Shown here piece after piece: positions 16,908 to 24,041 of a stretch of 64,000 nt of DNA; position 1 is the first letter of the stretch; each line of letters starts with the position of its first letter. This stretch comes from JAAYJR01 sp964611525 (GTDB lineage Bacteria > Bacteroidota > Bacteroidia > Bacteroidales > Prolixibacteraceae), in assembly GCA_964611525.1 (NCBI GenBank), contig CAZTAL010000120.1:1-64000 (forward strand), read 5' to 3'. Below the pieces are notes generated by a model. It had not been told where the DNA came from. It was given only the letters and a program-made list of their open reading frames with translations, and did no database searches. Position numbers and translations under genes: made by a program.

Positions 16908-17561
16908 CTATTTTTTTTCACTGTCACTAAAAAAATAATCCTCTACCATAAGACATAATGTATGATATACAGGAAGGTGCAACTCTTGTATCCCTGCTGT
17001 CCGTTTGCCGGGAACATCTATCAGGACATCACAATATCCTTTCATCCTCCCCCCTCCCTCACCGGTCATCCCAATTGTTTTCAAATCCTTTGCTTTTGCA
17101 ACAATTAAAGCATCTACAACATTTTGCGAATTACCCGAACTGCTTATGGCGAAAAGAACATCTCCCTTTTTACCGTAACCCGCCACCTGCTGTGCAAAGA
17201 TCAGATCACCGTTAATATCATTTACAATGGCTGTCATCAAATCAGAATGTGCTGACAGTGAAATCGCTGGTAGTCCCTGCTGAAGATTCTCTGCCAAAAC
17301 ATTTCCCCTCTCCGAAGATAGTTCTTTAAACTTCTGTTTTATGTCATTATCAAGTGGCCGTTTCATCTCAAAACCTTTCATCAGCTCTCCTACAATATGG
17401 CCCGAATCCGAACTGCTTCCCCCGTTACCGCAAACGAGAACTTTACCTCCATAATTATATGAGTTTATTATTATATCAGCCGCAGCCCGAATTTGTTTTC
17501 TTAAAGGCATTAAATTATTATACCTCCTGAATAAACTCTCTAAAATTTTTTCCTGTTTCAT
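16908..17561 (-). CDS. GmhA-like phosphoheptose isomerase (SIS domain)
   Basis: The 217-residue protein is a SIS-domain isomerase of the GmhA type. It shows CGNGGSSSDSGHIVGELMKGF at 46-66 in two overlapping blocks (His57, Glu61), AHSDLMTAIVND, AISSSGNSQNVVDA and QELHLPVYHTLCLMVED. GmhA converts sedoheptulose 7-phosphate to D-glycero-manno-heptose 7-phosphate. The ATG at 17561 is preferred over an upstream TTG. It is slightly longer than E. coli GmhA because of an insert near residues 70-90. It lies between the ROK kinase and the kinase-phosphatase fusion, so its product may feed the fusion. A true lipid A-core heptose function is possible, but no adenylyltransferase is present here. Confidence 0.82.
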   Translation of the reverse strand: MKQEKILESLFRRYNNLMPLRKQIRAAADIIINSYNYGGKVLVCGNGGSSSDSGHIVGELMKGFEMKRPLDNDIKQKFKELSSERGNVLAENLQQGLPAISLSAHSDLMTAIVNDINGDLIFAQQVAGYGKKGDVLFAISSSGNSQNVVDALIVAKAKDLKTIGMTGEGGGRMKGYCDVLIDVPGKRTAGIQELHLPVYHTLCLMVEDYFFSDSEKK

Positions 17562-17606
17562 ATGCAACTCAATTTTTACTCAGAGTTCGTTTAAAAAGTC
17601 CCCGAT

Positions 17607-18566
17607 TTAAAACCCGTCCCGGTAAAGAGCCACGCACAATGCCGCATGATCCCCAATTGATTCCCCGAGCAGAGCAGGTTTTATACGGCAAACTTCAAGG
17701 GCAGAAGATATGGCTTCCAACCTCAATATCCTGTCAATATGAGGCTTAAATAAAGACTCATTTCTTGCATAAATACTACCAATTACAATACATTCAGGAT
17801 TGATAATGTCAATCAGTACAGCCAGTCCCCTGCCAAGATATTCTCCTGAAATCCTTATAATTTCATTAGCCACAGAATCCCCTCCTGTTGCGGCTTCTGC
17901 TACTTTTTTAGCAGTCAAATCTTTTACCCCTGATTGATCACCGCAAAAGCCAACTTTTTCTCCTTTTACTAATTTTTCAGTTACAATGGCCTTTGCTAAC
18001 TGGGCGATACCTCCCCCGCTGCAAAAACCTTCGAATGACCCTGCCTTGCCAAAACCAACAGGACCGTCAGTAGCAAGGCGTATATGACCCACTTCACCCC
18101 CCAGATCATTTGTACCCGTATACAGCCGGCCATTTAAGATCAATCCTGCCCCCATACCTGTCCCGAAAGTAAGAAATATCATATTTTGTGTACCCTTACC
18201 GGCACCCATTAACCATTCGGCCAGGGCACATGCATTAGCATCATTCTGAATAGCTGTAGGTACACCGTATTTTTTGCTGAAAATATCAACTATAGGAACA
18301 TTATCCCACCCCGGCAAATTTGGAGGCGAATAAATAATACCTTTCTTTGAATCAAGTGGACCACCGCAGCTAATTCCTATCCGGTTCAATTTATCTTTCG
18401 AAAAATCACGTAACAATTTTCCGATGTTATCATGAAATTCACTGAGTATATCATCCACCCCTCTTTCAGTCCTTGTCTCAAACTGAATCTTGCGGTAAAT
18501 TTTAAAATTATCATCACCAATAACTACAGCGCATTTGGTGCCGCCAATATCTATTCCTAAATACAT
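17607..18566 (-). CDS. ROK-family sugar kinase without the zinc cysteine motif
   Basis: The 319-residue protein is a ROK-family kinase. It has the N-terminal ATP-binding GIDIGGTKCA, GISCGGPLD, catalytic Asp109 in QNDANACAL, and FLTFGTGMGAGLI. Members phosphorylate glucose, GlcNAc, ManNAc or allose. Where classical ROK proteins have CxCGxxGCxE for zinc, this one has VGFGKAGSFE (170-179) followed by GFCSGGGI, so the zinc ligands are absent. A subfamily with this replacement is, as I recall, widespread in Bacteroidota and Firmicutes. No DNA-binding domain is present, so it is an enzyme and not a repressor. It leads the operon continuing to the GmhA-like isomerase 45 bp away. Confidence 0.85.
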   Translation of the reverse strand: MYLGIDIGGTKCAVVIGDDNFKIYRKIQFETRTERGVDDILSEFHDNIGKLLRDFSKDKLNRIGISCGGPLDSKKGIIYSPPNLPGWDNVPIVDIFSKKYGVPTAIQNDANACALAEWLMGAGKGTQNMIFLTFGTGMGAGLILNGRLYTGTNDLGGEVGHIRLATDGPVGFGKAGSFEGFCSGGGIAQLAKAIVTEKLVKGEKVGFCGDQSGVKDLTAKKVAEAATGGDSVANEIIRISGEYLGRGLAVLIDIINPECIVIGSIYARNESLFKPHIDRILRLEAISSALEVCRIKPALLGESIGDHAALCVALYRDGF

Positions 18567-18575
18567 TTACTATTT

Positions 18576-18592
18576 ACTATTGAATCTGCTCC
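18576..18592 (-). promoter_or_regulatory. Leader motif GGAGCAGATTCAATAGT upstream of ROK gene
   Basis: The minus strand reads GGAGCAGATTCAATAGT, 9 nt before the ATG at 18566. It matches GGAGCGGATTCAATATT before the GH92 gene at 15 of 17 positions. It could be part of the 5' leader or an operator. The role is inferred. Confidence 0.35.
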
Positions 18593-18699
18593 TACTAATA
18601 CTTTTTTTTACAAAAAAACCAATTAATAAAATATTAATTTAACACATTAATATTCAGATTGTTTTATATTCTCATATTTTTTAATTTATAATATAAGCC

Positions 18700-18810
18700 A
18701 ATCTAAAAAGGCGCTTCGCACTCTTTTCAGACAAATTAGTAAAATTTATCAAACTAATTTTCTCTTATATACAAATAACATAAAAATTTTAGTTTTTACA
18801 CTGAACTCAT
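18700..18810 (-). repeat. 111-bp interspersed repeat, copy 1
   Basis: Read on the minus strand this segment matches 25858-25968 over 111 bp without gaps, with 13 mismatches by my count (about 88% identity). The shared core includes TAAAAACTAAAATTTTTATG, GTTTGATAAATTTTACTAA, TTTGTCTGAAAA and GCGAAGCGCCTTTTTAGA. It lies 40 bp after the DUF1349 gene and 133 bp before the ROK gene. The GC-rich end flanked by A and T runs could form a small terminator-like hairpin. Confidence 0.8.
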
Positions 18811-18849
18811 AATATATTTTTCACTTTCCGGAGAAAACTTATTATTTTA

Positions 18850-19428
18850 TTATTGCCACAAACATTCGCCGACACTTATTTCAGAAAAAATCGCCCTGAA
18901 GCTTGATTCCAAAGGACTACAGGCATAAACTCCAATCAGGACAGCATTCATAATAACATGCATATGGAGCATTCGCATTTGTTTATAAACCTTGCCATCT
19001 ATTGAGTATTCAATATAAAAATCATGATCGCGCCTGCTGAAACGATACCATATTTCAGAAATAGAAGAGGGGATATCGGTAGTTGCCCAGTCGGAATACC
19101 CAAGGTTGGTCACAACAGAACCCAAACGGGAGATCATTTCATTCTCATATTCAACAGATGCCTTTACCCAATTATCCTTATCATAGTACATCAACAACCC
19201 GCACTGATCATATAAACTATTTGCCTTATAAACAACTTTAGCATGAAAGGTGAAATCACCTTCTTTCTTTATAAGGAAAGCAGGTGCATTATCATGCCGG
19301 AATCCATAATAAGTACGCTGCCATAAATCAGTTTGGGGTTCTGTAACAATGACAACCTCATTATTATCCACATTATATTTTTCCGGTTTATTTAACCAAC
19401 GGAAATCATTAAATAACAGTTCATTCAT
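18850..19428 (-). CDS. DUF1349 concanavalin-like domain protein
   Basis: The 192-residue protein matches DUF1349 (YoaO/regulation-of-enolase-1-like), a beta-sandwich of the concanavalin A-like lectin/glucanase superfamily. Typical blocks are WQRTYYGFRHDNAPAFL, CGLLMYYDKDNWVKASVEYE and LIGVYACSPLESSF. There is no signal peptide, so it is cytoplasmic. Its biochemical role is unknown; relatives often accompany sugar-use genes, consistent with its place between the MFS permease (31 bp) and the ROK kinase. The ATG at 19428 is preferred to an upstream GTG, since the conserved part begins with NELLFNDFRWLNKP. Confidence 0.8.
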   Translation of the reverse strand: MNELLFNDFRWLNKPEKYNVDNNEVVIVTEPQTDLWQRTYYGFRHDNAPAFLIKKEGDFTFHAKVVYKANSLYDQCGLLMYYDKDNWVKASVEYENEMISRLGSVVTNLGYSDWATTDIPSSISEIWYRFSRRDHDFYIEYSIDGKVYKQMRMLHMHVIMNAVLIGVYACSPLESSFRAIFSEISVGECLWQ

Positions 19429-19459
19429 GCGATTGCAATTCACATATATTAATCATATA

Positions 19460-20620
19460 TTATATGCTTAGTTCACTTCGAAGGTAAAAAGAAACCCACA
19501 AAATATAGAGCATACATAAACCAATCACGGATAAACTCACCAAGGAGCCAAGGGTTGTACTCACAAAACCCATTAAAGGAGGAATAACCGCCCCACCTGA
19601 AACAGACATAATAAGGAGTCCTGATATTTCATTCGCACGGTCAGGCATCTTTTTTAAAGCAATGGAAAAAATTACAGGGAACATACTTCCTGTGCCAAGA
19701 CCAATTATAAAAATTGTAACAAAAGCTATAGTAACTGACGAAGCAAGGTAAACTCCAACGATTCCGGAAAGGGAAAGGAAAGCAATTAACATAAGGAACA
19801 ACCTGGGTTTTATAAGATTTAAAATTATTGCTCCAAGAAAACGGGCTATTGTTTCCCCTGCAAAAAATAAGCTTATACCTATAGCAGCCGTTTCAAGAGA
19901 CACTTCATACCTTGATACAATAATGTTAGCAATATTAGTATTGATAGCAACTTCCGAACCTACAATCAAAAATATTGACAATGCCATGAAAGTCACGAAG
20001 CGGTTATTCAGCAAACTAAAGCAGGATTTGAAAGTAGCCGGCTCCCTGTCGGGTTTGGATTCCTTGATGGGTGTTACAAACAGCCATACAGATGCGAGTA
20101 AAGAGGTAACACCATATGTGGCAAGTACCAGTCGCCAATCACCAAAAGATGTTGCAAAAAAAGTTGCTATAAGAGGACCTGAAAATGATATTATGGCTTT
20201 GATGAATTGTGAGGTACTCAGATAACTTGCCAGTTTTTCAGGAGGAGAAACATCTTGCAACAATGGATTCGCAGAAACCTGTATAATGGTGTTTCCAATA
20301 CCCAGAAGAATGAATGAGGCAAACATCATCCCGAAAGAATAACTAACAAACGGCAACCCCAATCCTATTGCCTGTAAAACCATTCCGATGTTAAGCATAT
20401 TTCGCTTGCCAAATTTATCCTGTAAGAGTCCTGCCGGCACTGAAAGGACAAAAAACCACAGCAAAACCATCATCGGTAAAAATTGTGCTACGAAGTTTGT
20501 GACTTCAAAATCCCTCTTGATATACCCGGTAGCAACACCGATTATATCGACAAATCCCATTACAATAAAAGAAAATAATACAGGTAAAAGCTTGGCCCAC
20601 TGAAATTTATTATTTTTCAT
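19460..20620 (-). CDS. MFS sugar permease
   Basis: The 386-residue protein has about 12 hydrophobic segments and MFS family signatures, including GLLQDKFGKRNMLN after helix 2 and PLLQDVSPPEKLASYLS in helix 4-5. The layout resembles FucP/FHS-type or NanT-type sugar proton symporters of Bacteroidota. It would import a sugar across the inner membrane. It is the first gene of the run continuing to DUF1349, the ROK kinase and the sugar-phosphate genes, so its cargo is probably the ROK substrate. Together with the SSS symporter the region has two separate importers, which suggests two sugars. Confidence 0.82.
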   Translation of the reverse strand: MKNNKFQWAKLLPVLFSFIVMGFVDIIGVATGYIKRDFEVTNFVAQFLPMMVLLWFFVLSVPAGLLQDKFGKRNMLNIGMVLQAIGLGLPFVSYSFGMMFASFILLGIGNTIIQVSANPLLQDVSPPEKLASYLSTSQFIKAIISFSGPLIATFFATSFGDWRLVLATYGVTSLLASVWLFVTPIKESKPDREPATFKSCFSLLNNRFVTFMALSIFLIVGSEVAINTNIANIIVSRYEVSLETAAIGISLFFAGETIARFLGAIILNLIKPRLFLMLIAFLSLSGIVGVYLASSVTIAFVTIFIIGLGTGSMFPVIFSIALKKMPDRANEISGLLIMSVSGGAVIPPLMGFVSTTLGSLVSLSVIGLCMLYILWVSFYLRSELSI

Positions 20621-20928
20621 AATAAGATGACATAATCAAGTTAAAATTAAAAAATACATGAAGTGATTAACAAAAAGTTAAAATTAAAAAAATACTTATC
20701 ATTATCACAAAATAAAAAAACTATTTGAGAAAAGGCAAAAGAATTCGATTATTGTGGTTCTTTTTCATGCTGGGATACTTAACGTACCCAACATCCACTA
20801 CTGAAAATAATAACACATGACCGTGTAAATGATTTTATTAAATCTCATAGTAGCCGAAACCAAACAAAAATTGGGGTACGGACACCAGTCTGCCGCCATT
20901 TGTTAATTAAAATAGAATAATCATTCTG
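20621..20928. other. AT-rich intergenic stretch before the rpsO promoter
   Basis: This gap lies between the divergent MFS and rpsO genes. No coding region, tRNA or strong hairpin was recognised. It should hold the minus-strand promoter of the MFS operon, but no convincing TTTG-N19-TAnnTTTG pair was found in that direction. Confidence 0.5.
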
Positions 20929-20959
20929 TTTGAGAATCAAAAACTTTTAGTTAATTTTG
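20929..20959 (+). promoter_or_regulatory. Bacteroidota-type promoter of rpsO
   Basis: TTTG at 20929-20932 and TAATTTTG at 20952-20959 are separated by exactly 19 bp, a full match to the primary sigma promoter of Bacteroidota (TTTG-N19-TAnnTTTG). Transcription should begin near 20966, leaving a leader of about 185 nt before rpsO. Confidence 0.75.
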
Positions 20960-21150
20960 CAGCGTTAATTTTAAGCCGTTGTTATACCAGATTTATAATG
21001 TGAACGGTTTTACCGGATATCATTTCATAATTCGGTATAATATCTTTAGCTGTATGTTTTAAAAAATTTTTAATCAATTGTGCAGAAGAGAGAGATATTA
21101 TCGAAAGCGATGCTGCGGCGTAAATATTGTATCACATAAATTATATTAAA

Positions 21151-21420
21151 ATGTATTTAACACCGGAAAAAAAACAGGAATTTTTTACACGTTTTGGTAA
21201 AAACGAAAAAGACACAGGCAATACGGAGGGCCAAATTGCTTTATTCTCTTACCGTATCAACCATCTCACAGAACATCTTAAACAAAACAAAAAAGACCAT
21301 AGCACACGTCGTGCTCTGATAAAACTGGTCGGTAAAAGAAGAAGGCTTCTTGACTACCTGAAAAGAAAAGATATTGAACGCTATCGAACACTTATCGATC
21401 AATTGAAATTAAGAAAATAG
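21151..21420 (+). CDS. rpsO: 30S ribosomal protein S15
   Basis: The 89-residue product begins MYLTPEKKQEFFTRFG and contains the S15 core TGNTEGQIALFSYRINHLTEHL and RRALIKLVGKRRRLLDYLKR. S15 binds the central domain of 16S rRNA early in 30S assembly. The ATG at 21151 gives the normal family length; an in-frame upstream start at 21127 would add eight unrelated residues. The long leader (about 185 nt) could host S15 autoregulation, as known in several bacteria with unrelated leader structures. The gene is followed by a strong hairpin and pnp, the same order as in Proteobacteria. Confidence 0.97.
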   Translation: MYLTPEKKQEFFTRFGKNEKDTGNTEGQIALFSYRINHLTEHLKQNKKDHSTRRALIKLVGKRRRLLDYLKRKDIERYRTLIDQLKLRK

Positions 21421-21428
21421 TAAAACAG

Positions 21429-21476
21429 AATGTGAGGAGATCGGAAAAAAAATAATCGGTTTTTTCTCCTCACATT
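21429..21476 (+). terminator. Hairpin between rpsO and pnp
   Basis: A perfect 12-bp inverted repeat (AATGTGAGGAGA / TCTCCTCACATT) encloses 24 nt that can extend the stem through TCGG..CGGT-type pairing. No long U-run follows, so it may be a partial terminator or an RNase processing site; E. coli has both between the same two genes. Confidence 0.7.
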
Positions 21477-21537
21477 TTAATACAATAAAAAATCCTCACC
21501 ACCCATTGTATTTAGTCAATTTTATATTTAAAAAATT

Positions 21538-23775
21538 ATGGTAAAAGTTATAACGAAAACAATCGAACTTGGCGATGGCAGGGAGATTACCATAGAAACC
21601 GGCAGACTGGCGAAACAAGCAGATGGATCGGTTTTAGTAAGAATGGGTGAAACCATGGTTCTGGCAACAGTTGTTTCGGCAAAAGAAGCAAAAGAAGATG
21701 TTGATTTTATGCCGTTATCTGTTGACTACCGTGAAAAATTCTCTGCTGCCGGTCGCTTCCCCGGCGGATTCCTGAAAAGAGAAGGAAGGCCATCAGATGA
21801 TGAAATTTTGGTAGCACGATTAGTAGACAGAGCTTTGCGGCCTCTTTTCCCTGAAGACTACCATGCCGAAACAGCGGTAATGGTTTCATTAATATCTGCG
21901 AACAAAGAGGATTTGCCTGATGCATTGGCAGGACTGGCTGCATCATCTGCTATCAGCGTCTCTGACGTGCCGTTTGAAACTCCTATATCAGAAGTAAGGA
22001 TCGGAAGGGTAAATGGGGAATTCATTATAAACCCAACCCATTCGCAACTGAAAGATTCTGACATTGATATCATTGTAGGAGCTTCTTACGATAATATAAT
22101 GATGGTGGAAGGCGAAATGAATGAGGTTTCTGAATCAGATATGCTTGAAGCAATTAAATTTGGGCATAAAGAAATTAAAAAACACTGCAAAGTCCAGAAA
22201 GAAATGGCCAGTGAACTCGGTGTTACCAAAAGGGAATATTGTCATGAAACAAATGATGAAGAGCTGAGAGAAAAAGTTAAAGCTGATTTATATAAGGAAT
22301 GTTACGAACTGGCAAAAAAACAAATCACCGATAAACAAGCGAGAACGGAAGCTTTCGAAACTCTTCGTGATGAATTTATTGAGGCTTATAAAGAATATAA
22401 AAAAGATGAAGAAGATATTGATTTAGATATTCATGAAACCCTGATAAAAAGATATTTCCACGATATGGAGAAGGAGGCTATGCGTCGTATGATACTTGAC
22501 GAAAGCATACGACTGGATGGTAGAAAAACTGACGAGATCAGGACTATCTGGGGTGAAGTAGACTTTCTTCCCGGTGCCCATGGATCTGCTATTTTTACGC
22601 GGGGTGAAACCCAGTCATTGGCCTCAGTAACACTGGGCAATAAAATGGACGAAAAAATAATTGATACCGCGACAGTGCAGGGTACAGAAAAATTTCTGCT
22701 TCATTATAATTTCCCGCCGTTTTGTGTTGGCGAGCCTTATACACCTCGCGGACTAAGTCGCCGGGAAATTGGTCACGGCAACCTTGCACACCGTGCCCTG
22801 AAAAAAATGATCCCAGAAGATTTCCCTTATATTATACGTATAGTATCCGATATTCTTGAATCCAACGGATCATCATCAATGGCTACCGTTTGTGCCGGCA
22901 CAATGGGATTGATGGACTCCGGTACTAAGATGAAAAAACCGGTTTCGGGTATTGCTATGGGATTGATAACTGATAAGGACTCGGATAAATATGCCATTCT
23001 TTCAGATATTTTGGGCGATGAAGATCATTTGGGAGATATGGATTTTAAAGTTGCCGGAACCCTGAATGGTATCACTGCAACCCAAATGGATATTAAAGTA
23101 GACGGGCTCTCATATGAGGTACTGGCAGAAGCTCTTCAACAGGCCAAAGATGGCCGATTGCATATCCTGAATAAAATGCTGGAAATAATTCCGACTCCCA
23201 GGGCTGAATTTAAACCAAATGTACCAAGAATTGAAATTATAGAAATTCCCAAAGATATGATAGGCTCTGTTATTGGTCCGGGCGGTAAAATTATCCAGAC
23301 AATACAGGAAGAGACAGATACAGTAATTGTTATTGAAGAAAATGAAGATGTAGGATTAGTTGAAATATCAGGTAGTGGTATTGAAGCGTTAGAGGCAGCC
23401 AAGAAAAAAATAAAAGCCATTATTGCATTACCCGAAGTTGGAGAAATTTACAAAGGTAAAGTAAAATCAGTAGTTTCATTTGGAGCTTTTATCGAGATCC
23501 TTCCAGGGAAAGAAGGTCTCCTGCATGTCTCTGAAATGGACTGGAAACACGTCGGTTCGCCTCATGATGTGGTTAAGGTGGGCGACGAAATAGATGTTAA
23601 GCTGATTGGAATTGATGAAAAAACAGGTAAATTGAAACTGTCGCACAAAGCAGTATTGCCTAAACCCGAAGGTTACAGCGAACATTCAAATAGGGAACAC
23701 AGACGGCCCGGCAGAGATAATAAAAAGAAAAATTACCACAAAAGAGAAAACCGGAATTACAAAAGAATACCTTAA
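21538..23775 (+). CDS. pnp: Polynucleotide phosphorylase
   Basis: The 745-residue protein is full length. It has two RNase PH-like domains (the first starting VLATVVSAKEAKEDVDFMPL and carrying GRFPGGFLKREGRPSDDE, the second carrying LDGRKTDEIRTIW and GTNKMDEK-like blocks with SSMATVCAGTMGLMDSG). A KH domain follows (MIGSVIGPGGKIIQTIQEET), then an S1 domain (GEIYKGKVKSVVSFGAFIEILPGKEGLLHVSEM). It degrades RNA from the 3' end using phosphate. The basic C-terminal tail is common in Bacteroidota. It lies 117 bp after rpsO and is probably partly co-transcribed with it. Confidence 0.97.
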   Translation: MVKVITKTIELGDGREITIETGRLAKQADGSVLVRMGETMVLATVVSAKEAKEDVDFMPLSVDYREKFSAAGRFPGGFLKREGRPSDDEILVARLVDRALRPLFPEDYHAETAVMVSLISANKEDLPDALAGLAASSAISVSDVPFETPISEVRIGRVNGEFIINPTHSQLKDSDIDIIVGASYDNIMMVEGEMNEVSESDMLEAIKFGHKEIKKHCKVQKEMASELGVTKREYCHETNDEELREKVKADLYKECYELAKKQITDKQARTEAFETLRDEFIEAYKEYKKDEEDIDLDIHETLIKRYFHDMEKEAMRRMILDESIRLDGRKTDEIRTIWGEVDFLPGAHGSAIFTRGETQSLASVTLGNKMDEKIIDTATVQGTEKFLLHYNFPPFCVGEPYTPRGLSRREIGHGNLAHRALKKMIPEDFPYIIRIVSDILESNGSSSMATVCAGTMGLMDSGTKMKKPVSGIAMGLITDKDSDKYAILSDILGDEDHLGDMDFKVAGTLNGITATQMDIKVDGLSYEVLAEALQQAKDGRLHILNKMLEIIPTPRAEFKPNVPRIEIIEIPKDMIGSVIGPGGKIIQTIQEETDTVIVIEENEDVGLVEISGSGIEALEAAKKKIKAIIALPEVGEIYKGKVKSVVSFGAFIEILPGKEGLLHVSEMDWKHVGSPHDVVKVGDEIDVKLIGIDEKTGKLKLSHKAVLPKPEGYSEHSNREHRRPGRDNKKKNYHKRENRNYKRIP

Positions 23776-23964
23776 AAAAATAAATGAAGAATATTTTAAA
23801 TTCTTAAGACAGGTTACATCATTTCCGGTACTTTTCTTTGATATAAATAATTTTGATTTTATTAAAAATAGGAGAAATTATAAAAAACTAAAGCAAACTT
23901 TTTCCCAAACCAGTTATAAATTAGGATTAAATAAAATTTTTTTACCATAAAACATAAATTAATC

Positions 23965-23995
23965 CTTTCTTAAATAAAAAAGCTTGCTATTTTTG
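23965..23995 (+). promoter_or_regulatory. Probable promoter of the TPR lipoprotein gene
   Basis: TATTTTTG at 23988-23995 matches the TAnnTTTG -7 element. CTTT/TTTC lies 18-19 bp upstream at 23965-23969, an imperfect TTTG. Predicted start is near 24002, 40 nt before the gene. Confidence 0.5.
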
Positions 23996-24041
23996 TGTTT
24001 AAATGAAAAATAATTAAATCACTTTAAAAATACTGTGTATT

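Noticed and set aside
9525..20620. Reading the region as a Bacteroides nanLET-type sialic acid locus
   Set aside because: An AGE-family epimerase, ROK kinase, MFS permease and sialidase-like proteins are present, but there is no N-acetylneuraminate lyase, and the epimerase looks closer to cellobiose 2-epimerase or mannose isomerase types.
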